Under the pieces are notes generated by a model that saw only the letters and a program-made list of their open reading frames with translations, was not told where the DNA came from and did not search any database. From Amycolatopsis nigrescens CSC17Ta-90 (GTDB lineage Bacteria; Actinomycetota; Actinomycetes; Mycobacteriales; Pseudonocardiaceae): 64,000 nt of DNA. Each line of letters opens with the position of its first letter. The first letter of the stretch is position 1. The position numbers and the translations under genes were made by a program. Shown here in pieces: positions 27,124 to 35,556 of the stretch. The DNA is taken from positions 3,286,157-3,350,156 of the forward strand of contig NZ_ARVW01000001.1 of assembly GCF_000384315.1 (NCBI RefSeq), read 5' to 3'.

Positions 27124-27462
27124 TCAGCCCCAGAAAACACCGTCCGGGTTGCGGTCGATCTCCGCCAGCAGCGGCACCGGGGTGTCCGCCTCCGGGAACC
27201 CGGGATGGCTGAGCCAGCGGCCGTTGCGGTCCGCCCAGTAAACCGACCATCGGCCGTTCGCGTCATAACGCAGCTGTGCCACCCGCTGCTCGATCCACTC
27301 CGAACCGACGTCCCCGGACCACTGCGCCCGCCGTTCGAGAATGGTCACCGAGCCGCCGCGGCGCCGGCATTCCACGCGGATCTCGTCGCGCAACCGAGCG
27401 GGTACGCGGCCGGCGCACCACCGTTCGATCTGACGTTGCTGGAACTCGGGTATCGACGACAT
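27124..27462 (-). CDS. DUF3024 family protein
   Basis: 112 residues from the ATG at 27462; an ATG at 27474 is also possible. It matches DUF3024: RQIERWCAGRVPARLRDEIR at the N-terminus and RYDANGRWSVYWADRNGRW near the C-terminus. Function unknown. It is divergent from the MazG-like gene and lies upstream of the conservon kinase, though that kinase appears to have its own promoter. Confidence 0.78.
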   Translation of the reverse strand: MSSIPEFQQRQIERWCAGRVPARLRDEIRVECRRRGGSVTILERRAQWSGDVGSEWIEQRVAQLRYDANGRWSVYWADRNGRWLSHPGFPEADTPVPLLAEIDRNPDGVFWG

Positions 27463-27525
27463 GCCCACAGTCATACCAACCACCGGCCCGCCCGCCGACG
27501 GGCGTGCCGTTCATACTTTCCGATC

Positions 27526-27846
27526 GTGACACTCGACGAGCTCATCCAGCGCCAGCGCGACTTCGCCGCCGCCCGCGACTGGGAAGGTTTCCACACCCCG
27601 AAGAACTTGGTCATGGCGCTGTCCGGCGAGGTCGGCGAACTTTCCGCGCTGTTCCAGTGGCTCACCCCCGACGAGGCCGTCGCCTGCCTCGACGACCCCG
27701 ACCTCGCCGCGAACGTGCGCGACGAGATCGCCGACGTCACCCTCTACCTGATCCGGCTCGCCGACGTGCTCGGCATCGACCTGATCGCCGCCGCGCGGAC
27801 GAAGATCGACCGCAACGAGCACCGCTTCCCGCCACTGCACAGCTGA
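27526..27846 (+). CDS. MazG-like nucleotide pyrophosphohydrolase
   Basis: 106 residues. Conserved acidic metal-binding residues appear as SGEVGELSALFQW and VRDEIADVTLYLIRLAD, the EXXE/EXXD pattern of all-alpha NTP pyrophosphatases of the RS21-C6/dCTPase type. It likely cleans non-canonical dNTPs. It starts with GTG at 27526, and the length is typical for the single-domain family. Confidence 0.87.
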   Translation: MTLDELIQRQRDFAAARDWEGFHTPKNLVMALSGEVGELSALFQWLTPDEAVACLDDPDLAANVRDEIADVTLYLIRLADVLGIDLIAAARTKIDRNEHRFPPLHS

Positions 27847-28049
27847 ACCCCGGCATACCGGACGGCGTCCGAAGCTACGTCGGAATCGGGCGGAAAATGT
27901 GTCGGCCGGATCGGCGGGCGTAGTGGTTCGAATCGATTTCGTGGCCCGCTCGTGATGCTGGGAGTCGGCAAGTAACAACCAGGGGCTTTTCCGCGAGTAG
28001 GGAGGACAGTGCGCCGCGATCAGGCGCGAAGAGCTCCGGAGGAGCGCCA

Positions 28050-28874
28050 GTGAACACCATGCCGTCGCAGGAGTCTATGCCGGGAAAACGGCTGCCGAAA
28101 TGGCTCAAGATCACGCTCGCCGTGTTCGCCGTGCTTTTCGTGCTCGGCGCGATCTTCGGCAGATCGCCGGACGATCCCCAGCCGGTGGCGGCACCGGTGA
28201 CCACCTCGGCCACTCCCACCACAACGACGTCTCCTTCTCCGGCGGTCGTCAACGAAAGGGTCACAGCGGTGACCGATGGCCATACCGTTGTGCTCGCCAG
28301 CGGGAAAAAGGTGCGCGCGGCGGGTATCCGGGCACCGATTGGTACCGGTTGTTTCCACGACGAAGCCGCTGCCTGGGCGATCGGACAACTGATCGGCCAG
28401 GCGATCACGGTCCAGCTGCTGGGGGTTACCGACCAGGCCGGTATCGCGCTGGCTTCGCTCACCACGGCCAACGGCGCCGACTACGCGGCCACCGCGTTGC
28501 AGGCCGGCTACGCGAAGTACATTGTGGACGGAGCGTCGGCCGCCGTCGGCTCCTCGCTGCAGACGGCCGAGCGGATCGCCAGCACCGGCGCGCTCGGCCT
28601 ATGGGGTTCTCCTTGCAAGGGCAACATCGACTCCCCGGCACCGGCCCCGAGCCCGACCGCCGCGGCGTCGGTCCCGAAGGCGACCACGAAAGCCGCCGAG
28701 CCCGAACCCGCCACCGAGGCCCCGCCCGCCCGCGAAACCGAGGCACCCGCGGGCTACTACCCGAACTGCGCCGCGGCCAGGGCAGCCGGTGTGGCACCAC
28801 TGCACCGCGGGGACCCCGGCTACAGCCGCAAACTCGACGCTGACGGCGACGGTGTCGCCTGTGAGCGGAAATGA
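28050..28874 (+). CDS. Membrane-anchored degenerate thermonuclease-like protein with excalibur domain
   Basis: 274 residues. A cytoplasmic stub, one membrane helix (about 20-40) and a Thr/Ser/Pro linker precede an SNase-like barrel (about 68-190). The SNase catalytic set looks lost: the DGDT loop is DGHT, the IDAPE motif reads IRAPI, and the YGR segment reads QAGI. The barrel is thus probably non-catalytic. A second linker ends in an excalibur domain with the calcium-binding-type DADGDGVACE. The GTG at 28050 has GGAGGAG upstream. Extracellular binding is the likely role. Confidence 0.8.
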   Translation: MNTMPSQESMPGKRLPKWLKITLAVFAVLFVLGAIFGRSPDDPQPVAAPVTTSATPTTTTSPSPAVVNERVTAVTDGHTVVLASGKKVRAAGIRAPIGTGCFHDEAAAWAIGQLIGQAITVQLLGVTDQAGIALASLTTANGADYAATALQAGYAKYIVDGASAAVGSSLQTAERIASTGALGLWGSPCKGNIDSPAPAPSPTAAASVPKATTKAAEPEPATEAPPARETEAPAGYYPNCAAARAAGVAPLHRGDPGYSRKLDADGDGVACERK

Positions 28875-28875
28875 G

Positions 28876-30135
28876 TCAGCCGTGCACGGTGTCGCGCTGG
28901 TCCGGGATGACCGTGCCGTCGTCGCGCAGCACCGGGCCGGTGGAGCCGTCGGCGTTCTCATACGCGTTGGTGGCACAGGGATACGCGCGGTTCAGCGCGG
29001 GTAGCGGCTGGATGAACATCGGGTTGACCGCCCAGCGTCCGTCCGCGTTGTCGTAGGCGCGGCACATCAGCTCGTCCTTGTTGCGGTTGAGCGTGACGCG
29101 CACGCCGGTGGCGTCGCGGAGCATGGTGACGTCGGTGGTCGCGTCGCCGCCGGCCAGTGCCTGGCGTTGTGCTTCGGGGGCGGCGTCGAGCTGCGCGGCG
29201 CCTTCGATACCGAGGATCTTCTTGTTGATGAAGCACCTTTTGCCGTCGATGTACGGCATGATCGCGTCCGCGCCGTCCGGCAGCCCGCCGCAGCCTTCGA
29301 GGTGACCGTTGATGCGGCCGTGGCTGGTGAGGGAGTTGATGCCGATGGTGCGACTTGGCGGGATGCCCACTTCGGCGCTCCACACATCCGCGGTTTCCTT
29401 CGGCGACGCGGACACCACCCAGGTCGAGAAGCCAGCCCGGTTCAGCGTCGCGATCAGGTCCTTGATCTCCGGGTAGTAGCGCACCCAGGCCACTTCGGTG
29501 CCGGAACCGACGCGCTGGGTGGCGCCGACCGGAGCGCGCAGCGCCTCGTCCCGCGCCGCCCGCGCGATGGCCCGCACCTCGGCCGGCCGGTAGCCGGCGT
29601 TGAGTTGCGCGACCCAGGCGTAGCCCGCCTCCATGTACCGGTGGTTGTACCCGGCGAAGACCTCTTCTCCCGAAGTGGTCTTCCCGGACTTGCGCACCGA
29701 AAGGATCTCGTCGGCGCAGGCGAAATTCCTGCTGGTGGGCAAGGGAGCACCGGCCGGCACCGCGGTGCCGCAGGCGGCGGCGAGCGCGTCCGCGCCGGCA
29801 TCGGTGATGAACCTGCTGGTGCTGCGCCAATCCCGCGCCTGCGGTTGCAGCACCTTGTCGTGGCGCAGCATCCAGAAGATGGTCTGGTCGGAGATGTCGT
29901 TCTTGATCACGGTGTTGTCCCAGTCGAACACCGCCAGCGGCCGGCCGCCCGTTCCGCACCGGCCGCGCTCGTCGATCACCCGCTGGATCTTCGCCGCGTT
30001 GTCGCCGTACCAATGATCCGCGAGCCGTAACTGCGGACATGGCCGCGATTCCACTTCGGACGCACTCGCCGATGCGGGCAGCAACGGTGCGGCCAGTACG
30101 GCGGCCACGACCAGCGCCCGCGAAATCCTCGACAC
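28876..30135 (-). CDS. Secreted HAD-superfamily phosphatase
   Basis: 419 residues. The signal peptide ends near ASASA at about 25. HAD motif I is FDWDNTVIKND, motif II the VSASP segment, and motif IV GGDATTDVTML. The overall pattern resembles secreted phosphorylcholine/phosphoserine-type phosphatases, but the substrate is not defined. Several cysteines suggest disulfides. The GTG at 30135 has AGGAGGT four bases upstream. It follows the DUF4333 lipoprotein by 21 bases, and the two likely form an operon. Confidence 0.82.
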   Translation of the reverse strand: MSRISRALVVAAVLAAPLLPASASASEVESRPCPQLRLADHWYGDNAAKIQRVIDERGRCGTGGRPLAVFDWDNTVIKNDISDQTIFWMLRHDKVLQPQARDWRSTSRFITDAGADALAAACGTAVPAGAPLPTSRNFACADEILSVRKSGKTTSGEEVFAGYNHRYMEAGYAWVAQLNAGYRPAEVRAIARAARDEALRAPVGATQRVGSGTEVAWVRYYPEIKDLIATLNRAGFSTWVVSASPKETADVWSAEVGIPPSRTIGINSLTSHGRINGHLEGCGGLPDGADAIMPYIDGKRCFINKKILGIEGAAQLDAAPEAQRQALAGGDATTDVTMLRDATGVRVTLNRNKDELMCRAYDNADGRWAVNPMFIQPLPALNRAYPCATNAYENADGSTGPVLRDDGTVIPDQRDTVHG

Positions 30136-30156
30136 CCGGACCTCCTGGATGAACTG

Positions 30157-30480
30157 CTACTGCATGGGTGCCTGGTCGACCTGGACGTCCAGCTTGAAGT
30201 TGCTGCCCTCCACCGAGGTCACCGTGACCGCGACGCCGTATCGGGTGGTCTTGTCGCTGAGCACGCACCGGGTCGTGGTGCCGACCTTGGCATCGATATC
30301 GCCTGGGCAGTCGAACTTCTCCGGACGCTGCCCGACCTTCTGCTCGAGCGCCTGGGTCGCGCTCTGCTGCAGATTCTCCTTGGAGATCTTCGAAGTGCTT
30401 TCCGTACTGCTGCATCCACCGAGCGCGACGGCCGCCAGCGCCGGCAGGACCAGCATTCCCCGCTTCCACGTAGTCAACAT
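30157..30480 (-). CDS. DUF4333 lipoprotein
   Basis: 107 residues. The signal peptide ends in ALGGC, giving Cys23 as the lipidation site. DUF4333 features are the FDCPGDIDAKVGTTTRCVL cysteine pair and a short beta-rich C-terminus. Function unknown; such lipoproteins are common in mycolic-acid-related and other actinomycetes. First gene of an operon with the secreted phosphatase. Confidence 0.82.
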   Translation of the reverse strand: MLTTWKRGMLVLPALAAVALGGCSSTESTSKISKENLQQSATQALEQKVGQRPEKFDCPGDIDAKVGTTTRCVLSDKTTRYGVAVTVTSVEGSNFKLDVQVDQAPMQ

Positions 30481-30663
30481 CGCCCGCACTGTAGCGGAGC
30501 CGCGCAGGGGTCGCCGATCGCGCGCGCACGAGGTACGGTGCCGGGCACTTCAGGAATTGATCCGCCATTCGGTGGAACCGGATCCGGCGAAGGCCCGTCG
30601 AACACCGGGTAGATGTACGGACACCAGCGAGCAACGGCGCAGGCCGGCAGGGGTGAATACGCG

Positions 30664-30993
30664 ATGGACGGATACCACGTCGATCCCGAGGTTTTGAGAA
30701 CGGCGTCCGGCGCGATCGCCAAGGCGATCGGCAAGGCGGACAAGCTGGAACTGGAGAAGATTTCCGAAGACGCTTCAGCTTTCGGTGACGACTCGGTTTC
30801 CGGTGCGCTGGCCGGGTTCTGTTCCACCTGGGAACTCGCGTCGGGAATCCTGCAGCAGCGTTCCGCCTCCGCGGGCGAGGCACTCGACGGCGCGGCCGAC
30901 GCCTACGTCGAAGAGGACCGGCGGGCCAAGATGCCCGAACCCGAGCCCTCCCCCCAGCCCAGCCCGACGCCCGGCCCGCAAGGAGGCTCCTGA
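30664..30993 (+). CDS. EspC/WXG100-like type VII secretion protein
   Basis: 109 residues. VDPEVLRTASGAIAKAI at 6-22 resembles the EspC family, forming a two-helix hairpin. The general type VII secretion signal YxxxD is present as YVEED at 81-85, followed by a Pro/Ser-rich tail. The ATG at 30664 is chosen for conservation; an upstream ATG at 30613 lacks support. Its TGA overlaps the next ATG by one base, so the two proteins are made together and may form a secreted heterodimer. Confidence 0.78.
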   Translation: MDGYHVDPEVLRTASGAIAKAIGKADKLELEKISEDASAFGDDSVSGALAGFCSTWELASGILQQRSASAGEALDGAADAYVEEDRRAKMPEPEPSPQPSPTPGPQGGS

Positions 30994-32336
30994 TGGCCGC
31001 TGAACTCGGTTCCACAGAGGACCCCAAGGAGCTGGTCCCCGGCAATCCGGAGACCGTGAACGGCGCGGCCGACCAGCTGACCGCCAAGGCGAACACGATG
31101 AAAACGGTGGCCGACGATCTCGGGAACGTCCGGGTCGACGGCTGGGAGGGCAAGGCGAGCAACGCCTTCTGGGACGGGTTCTCCGGCGAGAAGCCGAACT
31201 GGATGCGCGGCCACGACTCGATGACCGCCGCCGCGAAGACGCTGACCAGCCACGCCAGCACGCTGACCTGGGCACAGGGCCAGGCCACCGAGGCGATCGC
31301 GCTGTGGAAAGAGGGCGAGGCGGCGACCAAGAAGGCGAAGGCCGAGTTCGACGCCGACCCGGCCAACGCGGGCACGCCCGCGCCGGGCGGCACGGTCAAG
31401 CCCGCCTTCAACGACCCCGGCGAGGCCAAGCGCGCGGAGGCGCGGGAGATGCTGAGCGAGGCCCGCCGCCAGCTCAAGGAAGCCGGCAGCACGAACGGCA
31501 AGGCCATCGAGAACGAGGGCGGCAAGGGGCCGGGTGCGCCGAGCTGGCTGTCCGGACCGGCCGCGTTCGTGGACAAGGCCGGTGCCGGGAAGACCAACAT
31601 CGGCAAGACCTTCAAAGAGCACACGCTGCTCAACGAGGCCGAAAAGGACTCCAAGACCGGCGACAAGTTCGGCAAGTACAAGGAGTTCGGCGACAAGTTC
31701 GAGGACAAGAAGGGCCCGGACGTCAAGGTCGCCCTCGGCGAGTGGAGCAAGGAAGCCAACCTGTTCAAGGTGGACGCCAAGGGCGCCACCCAGCTCGGGG
31801 ACGTCACCATCGCCGGTTCCGCCGAGGCGAAGGTGGGCGCGGAGGTCGGCGCGTCCGGTTCGATCGGCCGGGACGGCATCTCCGGCGAGGTCAAGGCCAG
31901 CGCGGGCGCCACCGCTTCGGCGCAGGGCTCGGCGATCTACGGTCCGGCCGAGGTCGGCGGTTCGGCGAAGGCGTTCGCCGGTGCCGAGGCGCAGGCGAGC
32001 GGCTCGGTCGGCCCCGACGGCGTGAAGGCCGGAGCCAGCGCGTTCGCGGGTGCGCGGGCCGAAGGCGAAGTGCATGCTGATGTCGGCGGTGTCGGTGCCG
32101 GTGTGAAGGGCGAGGCATGGGCCGGGGTCGGCGCCGAGGCGAACGTGCAGGCCGGGTTCGAGGACGGCAAGTTCAAGATCGGCGGCGAGGCCGGCGTCGG
32201 TCTCGGCATCGGCGGCAAGATCGGCGGCGAGATCACCATCGACCCGGGCAAGATCGCGGACACCGTTGGCGACGCGGCCGGTGCGGTTGGCGACGCGGTC
32301 GGCGACGCCGCGTCGGCGATCAACCCGTTCGACTGA
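30993..32336 (+). CDS. Putative type VII-secreted effector with Ala/Gly repeat domain
   Basis: 447 residues, no cysteine and no signal peptide. The N-terminal helical part has a WxG turn (Trp51-Glu-Gly53), as in WXG100-superfamily substrates. A Lys/Glu-rich linker (about 110-265) follows. Residues of about 270-415 form amphipathic repeats of alternating small residues (patterns like KVGAEVGASGSIG, then GVGAGVKGEAWAGVGAEA), which suggests a beta-rich or membrane-active domain. It ends in DTVGDAAGAVGDAVGDAASAINPFD. No toxin motif or immunity gene is recognisable. GGAGG lies just before the ATG. Confidence 0.72.
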   Translation: MAAELGSTEDPKELVPGNPETVNGAADQLTAKANTMKTVADDLGNVRVDGWEGKASNAFWDGFSGEKPNWMRGHDSMTAAAKTLTSHASTLTWAQGQATEAIALWKEGEAATKKAKAEFDADPANAGTPAPGGTVKPAFNDPGEAKRAEAREMLSEARRQLKEAGSTNGKAIENEGGKGPGAPSWLSGPAAFVDKAGAGKTNIGKTFKEHTLLNEAEKDSKTGDKFGKYKEFGDKFEDKKGPDVKVALGEWSKEANLFKVDAKGATQLGDVTIAGSAEAKVGAEVGASGSIGRDGISGEVKASAGATASAQGSAIYGPAEVGGSAKAFAGAEAQASGSVGPDGVKAGASAFAGARAEGEVHADVGGVGAGVKGEAWAGVGAEANVQAGFEDGKFKIGGEAGVGLGIGGKIGGEITIDPGKIADTVGDAAGAVGDAVGDAASAINPFD

Positions 32337-32378
32337 GCCGGCCGCCGCGGAACGTAACCAACGTCTGGAGCATTCACC

Positions 32379-32897
32379 ATGGTCACGCAGCTTCCCGTGC
32401 GTATCGAGTTCAGCCTGCCCGACGGCTGGACCCCGGCGCCGCCCGACGAGGTCGGCGCGTCCGGCGCCGCCTTTGTCGCGCTGCACCGGGCCTCGGTCGA
32501 CGGGTTCACCGCGAACATCACCATCGCCGGTCAGTACCGGCCGGACGAAACCACCCTGGATGAGCTGGCGGACGAGTCGGTCCAGCGGCTACAGGAGACC
32601 TCCGGCGCCGTGCACCTGCGCGACCGCAGGCAGGTCGGCTCGCCGGAGGCACCGGGCCTGACCCAGGTGCTGGACCTCACCGCCTCGGTCGACAACCGGC
32701 CGCTGCAGCTGGTCCAGGTGCAGGTTTACGTGTCCATGCAGGATGTGCACAACCCGGCCGAGCGGGCGGTGATCGAGCTGGTGCTCACCTGCAAGCCGAG
32801 CCAGCTCGACGCGGTGCTCGAGGACTTCCAGAAGTTCGTCAGCACGGTCCGACCGGAGCAGGGCGCCGGGCCGAGCGGCAACGGCACTCCCGCCTGA
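32379..32897 (+). CDS. DcrB/LpqN-like protein linked to the type VII cassette
   Basis: 172 residues. IEFSLPDGWTPAPPDEVG at the start and a mixed alpha/beta body resemble the PsbP-like DcrB/LpqN fold often encoded with type VII substrates. There is no signal peptide, so it is probably cytoplasmic. It lies 42 bases downstream of the effector-like gene. A chaperone or adaptor role is inferred from position only. Confidence 0.65.
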   Translation: MVTQLPVRIEFSLPDGWTPAPPDEVGASGAAFVALHRASVDGFTANITIAGQYRPDETTLDELADESVQRLQETSGAVHLRDRRQVGSPEAPGLTQVLDLTASVDNRPLQLVQVQVYVSMQDVHNPAERAVIELVLTCKPSQLDAVLEDFQKFVSTVRPEQGAGPSGNGTPA

Positions 32898-32912
32898 GGC
32901 GCTGACGAACTT

Positions 32913-33608
32913 TCAGCGCAGCGCGTCGGGTGCGACGCGATCGAGCAGGTCGCACAGGTAGTCGAGGACGGGTTCGACCGACACCGGGTCGAACCTGTCC
33001 TTCTGCTCGAACCAGGTCAGCAGGTGGCCGCCCTCGAACCGGAACGGCAGCTCCCGCGCCCGCCGGTCGCCGAGCAGCCACTGCCGGTTCGGCGCGGTCA
33101 GCACGTCGGCGGTGAACCGGTCGTCCTCCGAGGCGACGGTGAACACCTGGTCGAACTCGGCGTCGCCGGTGGTGAACTTCCGCATCGCCTGCGCCTTCTG
33201 CATGGCGATCACCTGCAGCTGCGGCCGTGGCACCGGCAGGCCAATGGTGAAGACCCGGTAGTAGCGCTGGTAGCCGCCTCCGTCGCCGGTGTAGGAGGAC
33301 GTGTCCGTGACGTACTGCAGGCAGCTGAACTCCCGGCCGCGGTAGGTGCCGCTGACCAGCTGCAACGCGCGGTGACCGCGGGCGCCACCGAACGGCAGTC
33401 CGGAGAACTGGTCCAGGTAGCCGACGTTCTCCGGCTGATAGCTCCAGCCGCGCTCGGCGGCCAGCGCGGCGAGATCGCCGCCGACGGTCTCGTCACGCAT
33501 GGTCTTGTCCCGGCGGTTGCTGCGCACGAACAGCCAGATCACCAACCCGACGATGGCCACGAAGACGAGCACGAACAGGACCGGCGCCAAAGACGACACA
33601 CTCACCAT
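32913..33608 (-). CDS. Hypothetical membrane-anchored protein
   Basis: 231 residues. An N-terminal membrane helix (about 8-28) is followed by a basic stretch and a soluble domain with ERGWSYQPEN, FTIGLPVPRPQLQ and a C-terminal FRFEGGHLLTWFEQKDRFDP segment. Similar proteins occur in actinomycetes but I know no function. It converges on the DcrB-like gene (15-base gap) and is divergent from the response regulator. Confidence 0.68.
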   Translation of the reverse strand: MVSVSSLAPVLFVLVFVAIVGLVIWLFVRSNRRDKTMRDETVGGDLAALAAERGWSYQPENVGYLDQFSGLPFGGARGHRALQLVSGTYRGREFSCLQYVTDTSSYTGDGGGYQRYYRVFTIGLPVPRPQLQVIAMQKAQAMRKFTTGDAEFDQVFTVASEDDRFTADVLTAPNRQWLLGDRRARELPFRFEGGHLLTWFEQKDRFDPVSVEPVLDYLCDLLDRVAPDALR

Positions 33609-33704
33609 GGGGCGTTTCCTCCTCCATCGGATGCGCGGGCGACCCTACCGACCCTCCGGAGGCGTCGCGCCCCGGCTCCGCGCGCGGAGCCGTAACCTCG
33701 GGGT

Positions 33705-34331
33705 ATGGCCATCGAGGTGCTGCTAGTCGACGATCACGAGGTGGTCCGGCGCGGCCTGCGGGAGCTGCTCGGCGACGAGCCGGACATCAAGATCGTGGCC
33801 GAGGCGGGCAGCGTGGACGAGGCACTCGCGGTCGCCATGCACGTGGAACCCGATGTCGCCGTGGTGGACGTCCGGCTCGGCGACGGGGACGGGGTCGCGC
33901 TTTGCCGCGAGCTGCGGTCCCGGCCGAACGCGCCGAACTGCCTGGTGCTCACCGCCTTCGACGACGAGGAGGCGATGGTCGGCGCGATCATGGCCGGCGC
34001 GGCGGGCTACCTGCTCAAGCAGGTGCGCGGGCAGGACGTGGTGCACGCCGTCCGCGAGGTGGCGGCCGGGCGGTCCCTGCTAGACCCGGTGACCACGGCC
34101 AGGGTGCTCGACAAGCTCCGGCACCCGCCGGAGGACGAGCTGGCCGGCCTCACCGAACGCGAACGGGCCGTGCTCGACCTGATCGGGGACGGGCTGTCCA
34201 ACCGGGAGATCGCCGAACGGCTGTTCCTCGCCGAAAAGACGGTGAAGAACTACGTGACCTCGGTACTCGCCAAGCTCGGCATGCAGCGCCGCACCCAGGC
34301 CGCCGCCTGGGTGGCCCGGCGCGGGAAGTAA
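33705..34331 (+). CDS. NarL/LuxR-family response regulator, DosR/DevR-like
   Basis: 208 residues. The receiver domain has VDDHEVVRRGL and phosphoacceptor Asp55 in VVDVRL. The LuxR-type helix-turn-helix has LTERERAVLDLIGDGLSNREIAERLFLAEKTVKNYV. Similarity to mycobacterial DosR runs through the whole length, including AGRSLLD and KLGMQRRTQAA. In mycobacteria DosR controls the hypoxia response. The partner kinase is encoded tail-to-tail with a 4-base gap, and the cyd genes follow, so control of low-oxygen respiration is a reasonable inference. Confidence 0.88.
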   Translation: MAIEVLLVDDHEVVRRGLRELLGDEPDIKIVAEAGSVDEALAVAMHVEPDVAVVDVRLGDGDGVALCRELRSRPNAPNCLVLTAFDDEEAMVGAIMAGAAGYLLKQVRGQDVVHAVREVAAGRSLLDPVTTARVLDKLRHPPEDELAGLTERERAVLDLIGDGLSNREIAERLFLAEKTVKNYVTSVLAKLGMQRRTQAAAWVARRGK

Positions 34332-34335
34332 GGCG

Positions 34336-35490
34336 TCAGCTTTCCTCCGGCAGGGGCAGGTCGAAGGCGACCAGGGTGCCCAGGCTCGGCGAAGAGTTCA
34401 CGAAGAATTTGCCACCGGCGGTCTCCGCCCGCTCGGCTAGATGGCGCAGGCCGCGGGTGGCCACCCCCTGCGGCACCCCGGAACCGTTGTCCCGCACCCG
34501 CAACCGCACGCCCTCGGCGTCCCGGTGCAGGGTCACCCTGGTCTCGCTCGCCCCGGAATGTCTGACCACATTGGACAGTGCCTCGCGCAGGGCGGCCCGC
34601 AGGTGGTCGGCTGCCTCGGCGGGGATGCCGGCCAGCTCCCCGGACAGCTCCAGGGTCGGCGGGAAACCGAGCAGCTCACCGGCGATGCGCACCTCGCCCC
34701 TGGCGGACTCGGCCAGGTCGGTGGCCGCGGGCACGTCCTCCTCCGGCGCCGGGGAACGCAGCGCGCGCACCGTGCCCCGGATCTCCTCGATCGTCTGGTC
34801 CAGCTGGTCGATGGCCTCGCCGAGCCGGGCACCGTCGGCCTGGGCGAACCGCTTTCGCATCCGCCGCCGCACCCGGTCGAGCTGCATGCCCGCGGCGTAC
34901 AGCCGCTGCACGATCACGTCGTGCAGTTCGCGGGCGATCCGCTCCCGTTCCTGGTAGAGGGTCACCCGGTGCCGGGCGTTGGCGCCTTCGGCCAGCGCCA
35001 GCACCACCCCGGCCTGCGCGGCGAACGCGGTGAGCACCTGCACCGTGGCCGCCGAGAACGGCTCACCGGCGGAGAGCCGGTACACGGTCAGCGCGCCGAG
35101 CACCCGCCCGGCGGACCCGAACGGCGCGGCGGCGAACGGGCCGAACCGGCGCAGTTCGGCCGGCACGAAGGGCGCGGTGCGCGGGTCGGTGGTGAAGTCG
35201 TCGGACACCACCGTCTCCCCGCCGCGCGCGACCCGTCCGGCGGCCGAGGTCGAGGGCAGCACCAAGCCGAGCAGCTCGCCGGTGACCGGGCCGTCCGCGC
35301 CGTGCGCCGCCTCCACCGCGACGCTCCCGTCGTCGGTGCGCACCATGACCAGGCCGAGGTCGGCCTCGGCCAGCTCGACGGCCTGGCGCACCACCGAGCC
35401 GAGCACGGCGTCCGGGTCGTCCCCGGACAGCGCGGCGGTGGTGATCTCGGTGGCGGCGCTCAGCGCCCGCGCGGCAAGGTCCATTTCCAT
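34336..35490 (-). CDS. GAF-domain sensor histidine kinase, DosS-like
   Basis: 384 residues. A single GAF domain (about 20-170) precedes a HisKA_3 dimerisation helix, ERERIARELHDVIVQRL, with phosphorylated His190. An HATPase domain follows (REALSNVVRHSGA, RVRDNGSGVP, GLRHLAERAE). Mycobacterial DosS has two GAF domains; only one is present here, so heme-based sensing cannot be assumed. The ATG at 35490 has GGAAG upstream; a frame running further upstream enters the hairpin at 35511-35556 and is not part of the gene. Confidence 0.85.
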   Translation of the reverse strand: MEMDLAARALSAATEITTAALSGDDPDAVLGSVVRQAVELAEADLGLVMVRTDDGSVAVEAAHGADGPVTGELLGLVLPSTSAAGRVARGGETVVSDDFTTDPRTAPFVPAELRRFGPFAAAPFGSAGRVLGALTVYRLSAGEPFSAATVQVLTAFAAQAGVVLALAEGANARHRVTLYQERERIARELHDVIVQRLYAAGMQLDRVRRRMRKRFAQADGARLGEAIDQLDQTIEEIRGTVRALRSPAPEEDVPAATDLAESARGEVRIAGELLGFPPTLELSGELAGIPAEAADHLRAALREALSNVVRHSGASETRVTLHRDAEGVRLRVRDNGSGVPQGVATRGLRHLAERAETAGGKFFVNSSPSLGTLVAFDLPLPEES

Positions 35491-35510
35491 CGGCGACTTC
35501 CAGCCTAACC

Positions 35511-35556
35511 GTCGTGAGTGGAAAGTGTTGTCCTGGCAACACTTTCCACTCACGAC
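35511..35556. terminator. Perfect 20-bp inverted repeat after cydDC (family II)
   Basis: GTCGTGAGTGGAAAGTGTTG (35511-35530) and its exact complement (35537-35556) enclose the loop TCCTGG. The cydDC stop codon lies within the right arm, so the hairpin closes that transcript before the kinase gene on the same strand. Confidence 0.83.

Noticed and set aside
27915..27945. tRNA-like T-arm sequence GGTTCGAATC
   Set aside because: No acceptor, D or anticodon stems could be paired around it, so it is a chance match.
28958..31912. Open frame of nearly 1000 codons on the minus strand across the phosphatase and type VII genes
   Set aside because: It overlaps four well-supported genes on both strands, is low in complexity and has no recognisable domain.
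35491..35553. N-terminal extension of the DosS-like kinase beginning inside the hairpin
   Set aside because: The extra residues are encoded by an inverted repeat and are not kinase-like; the ATG at 35490 has a ribosome site.
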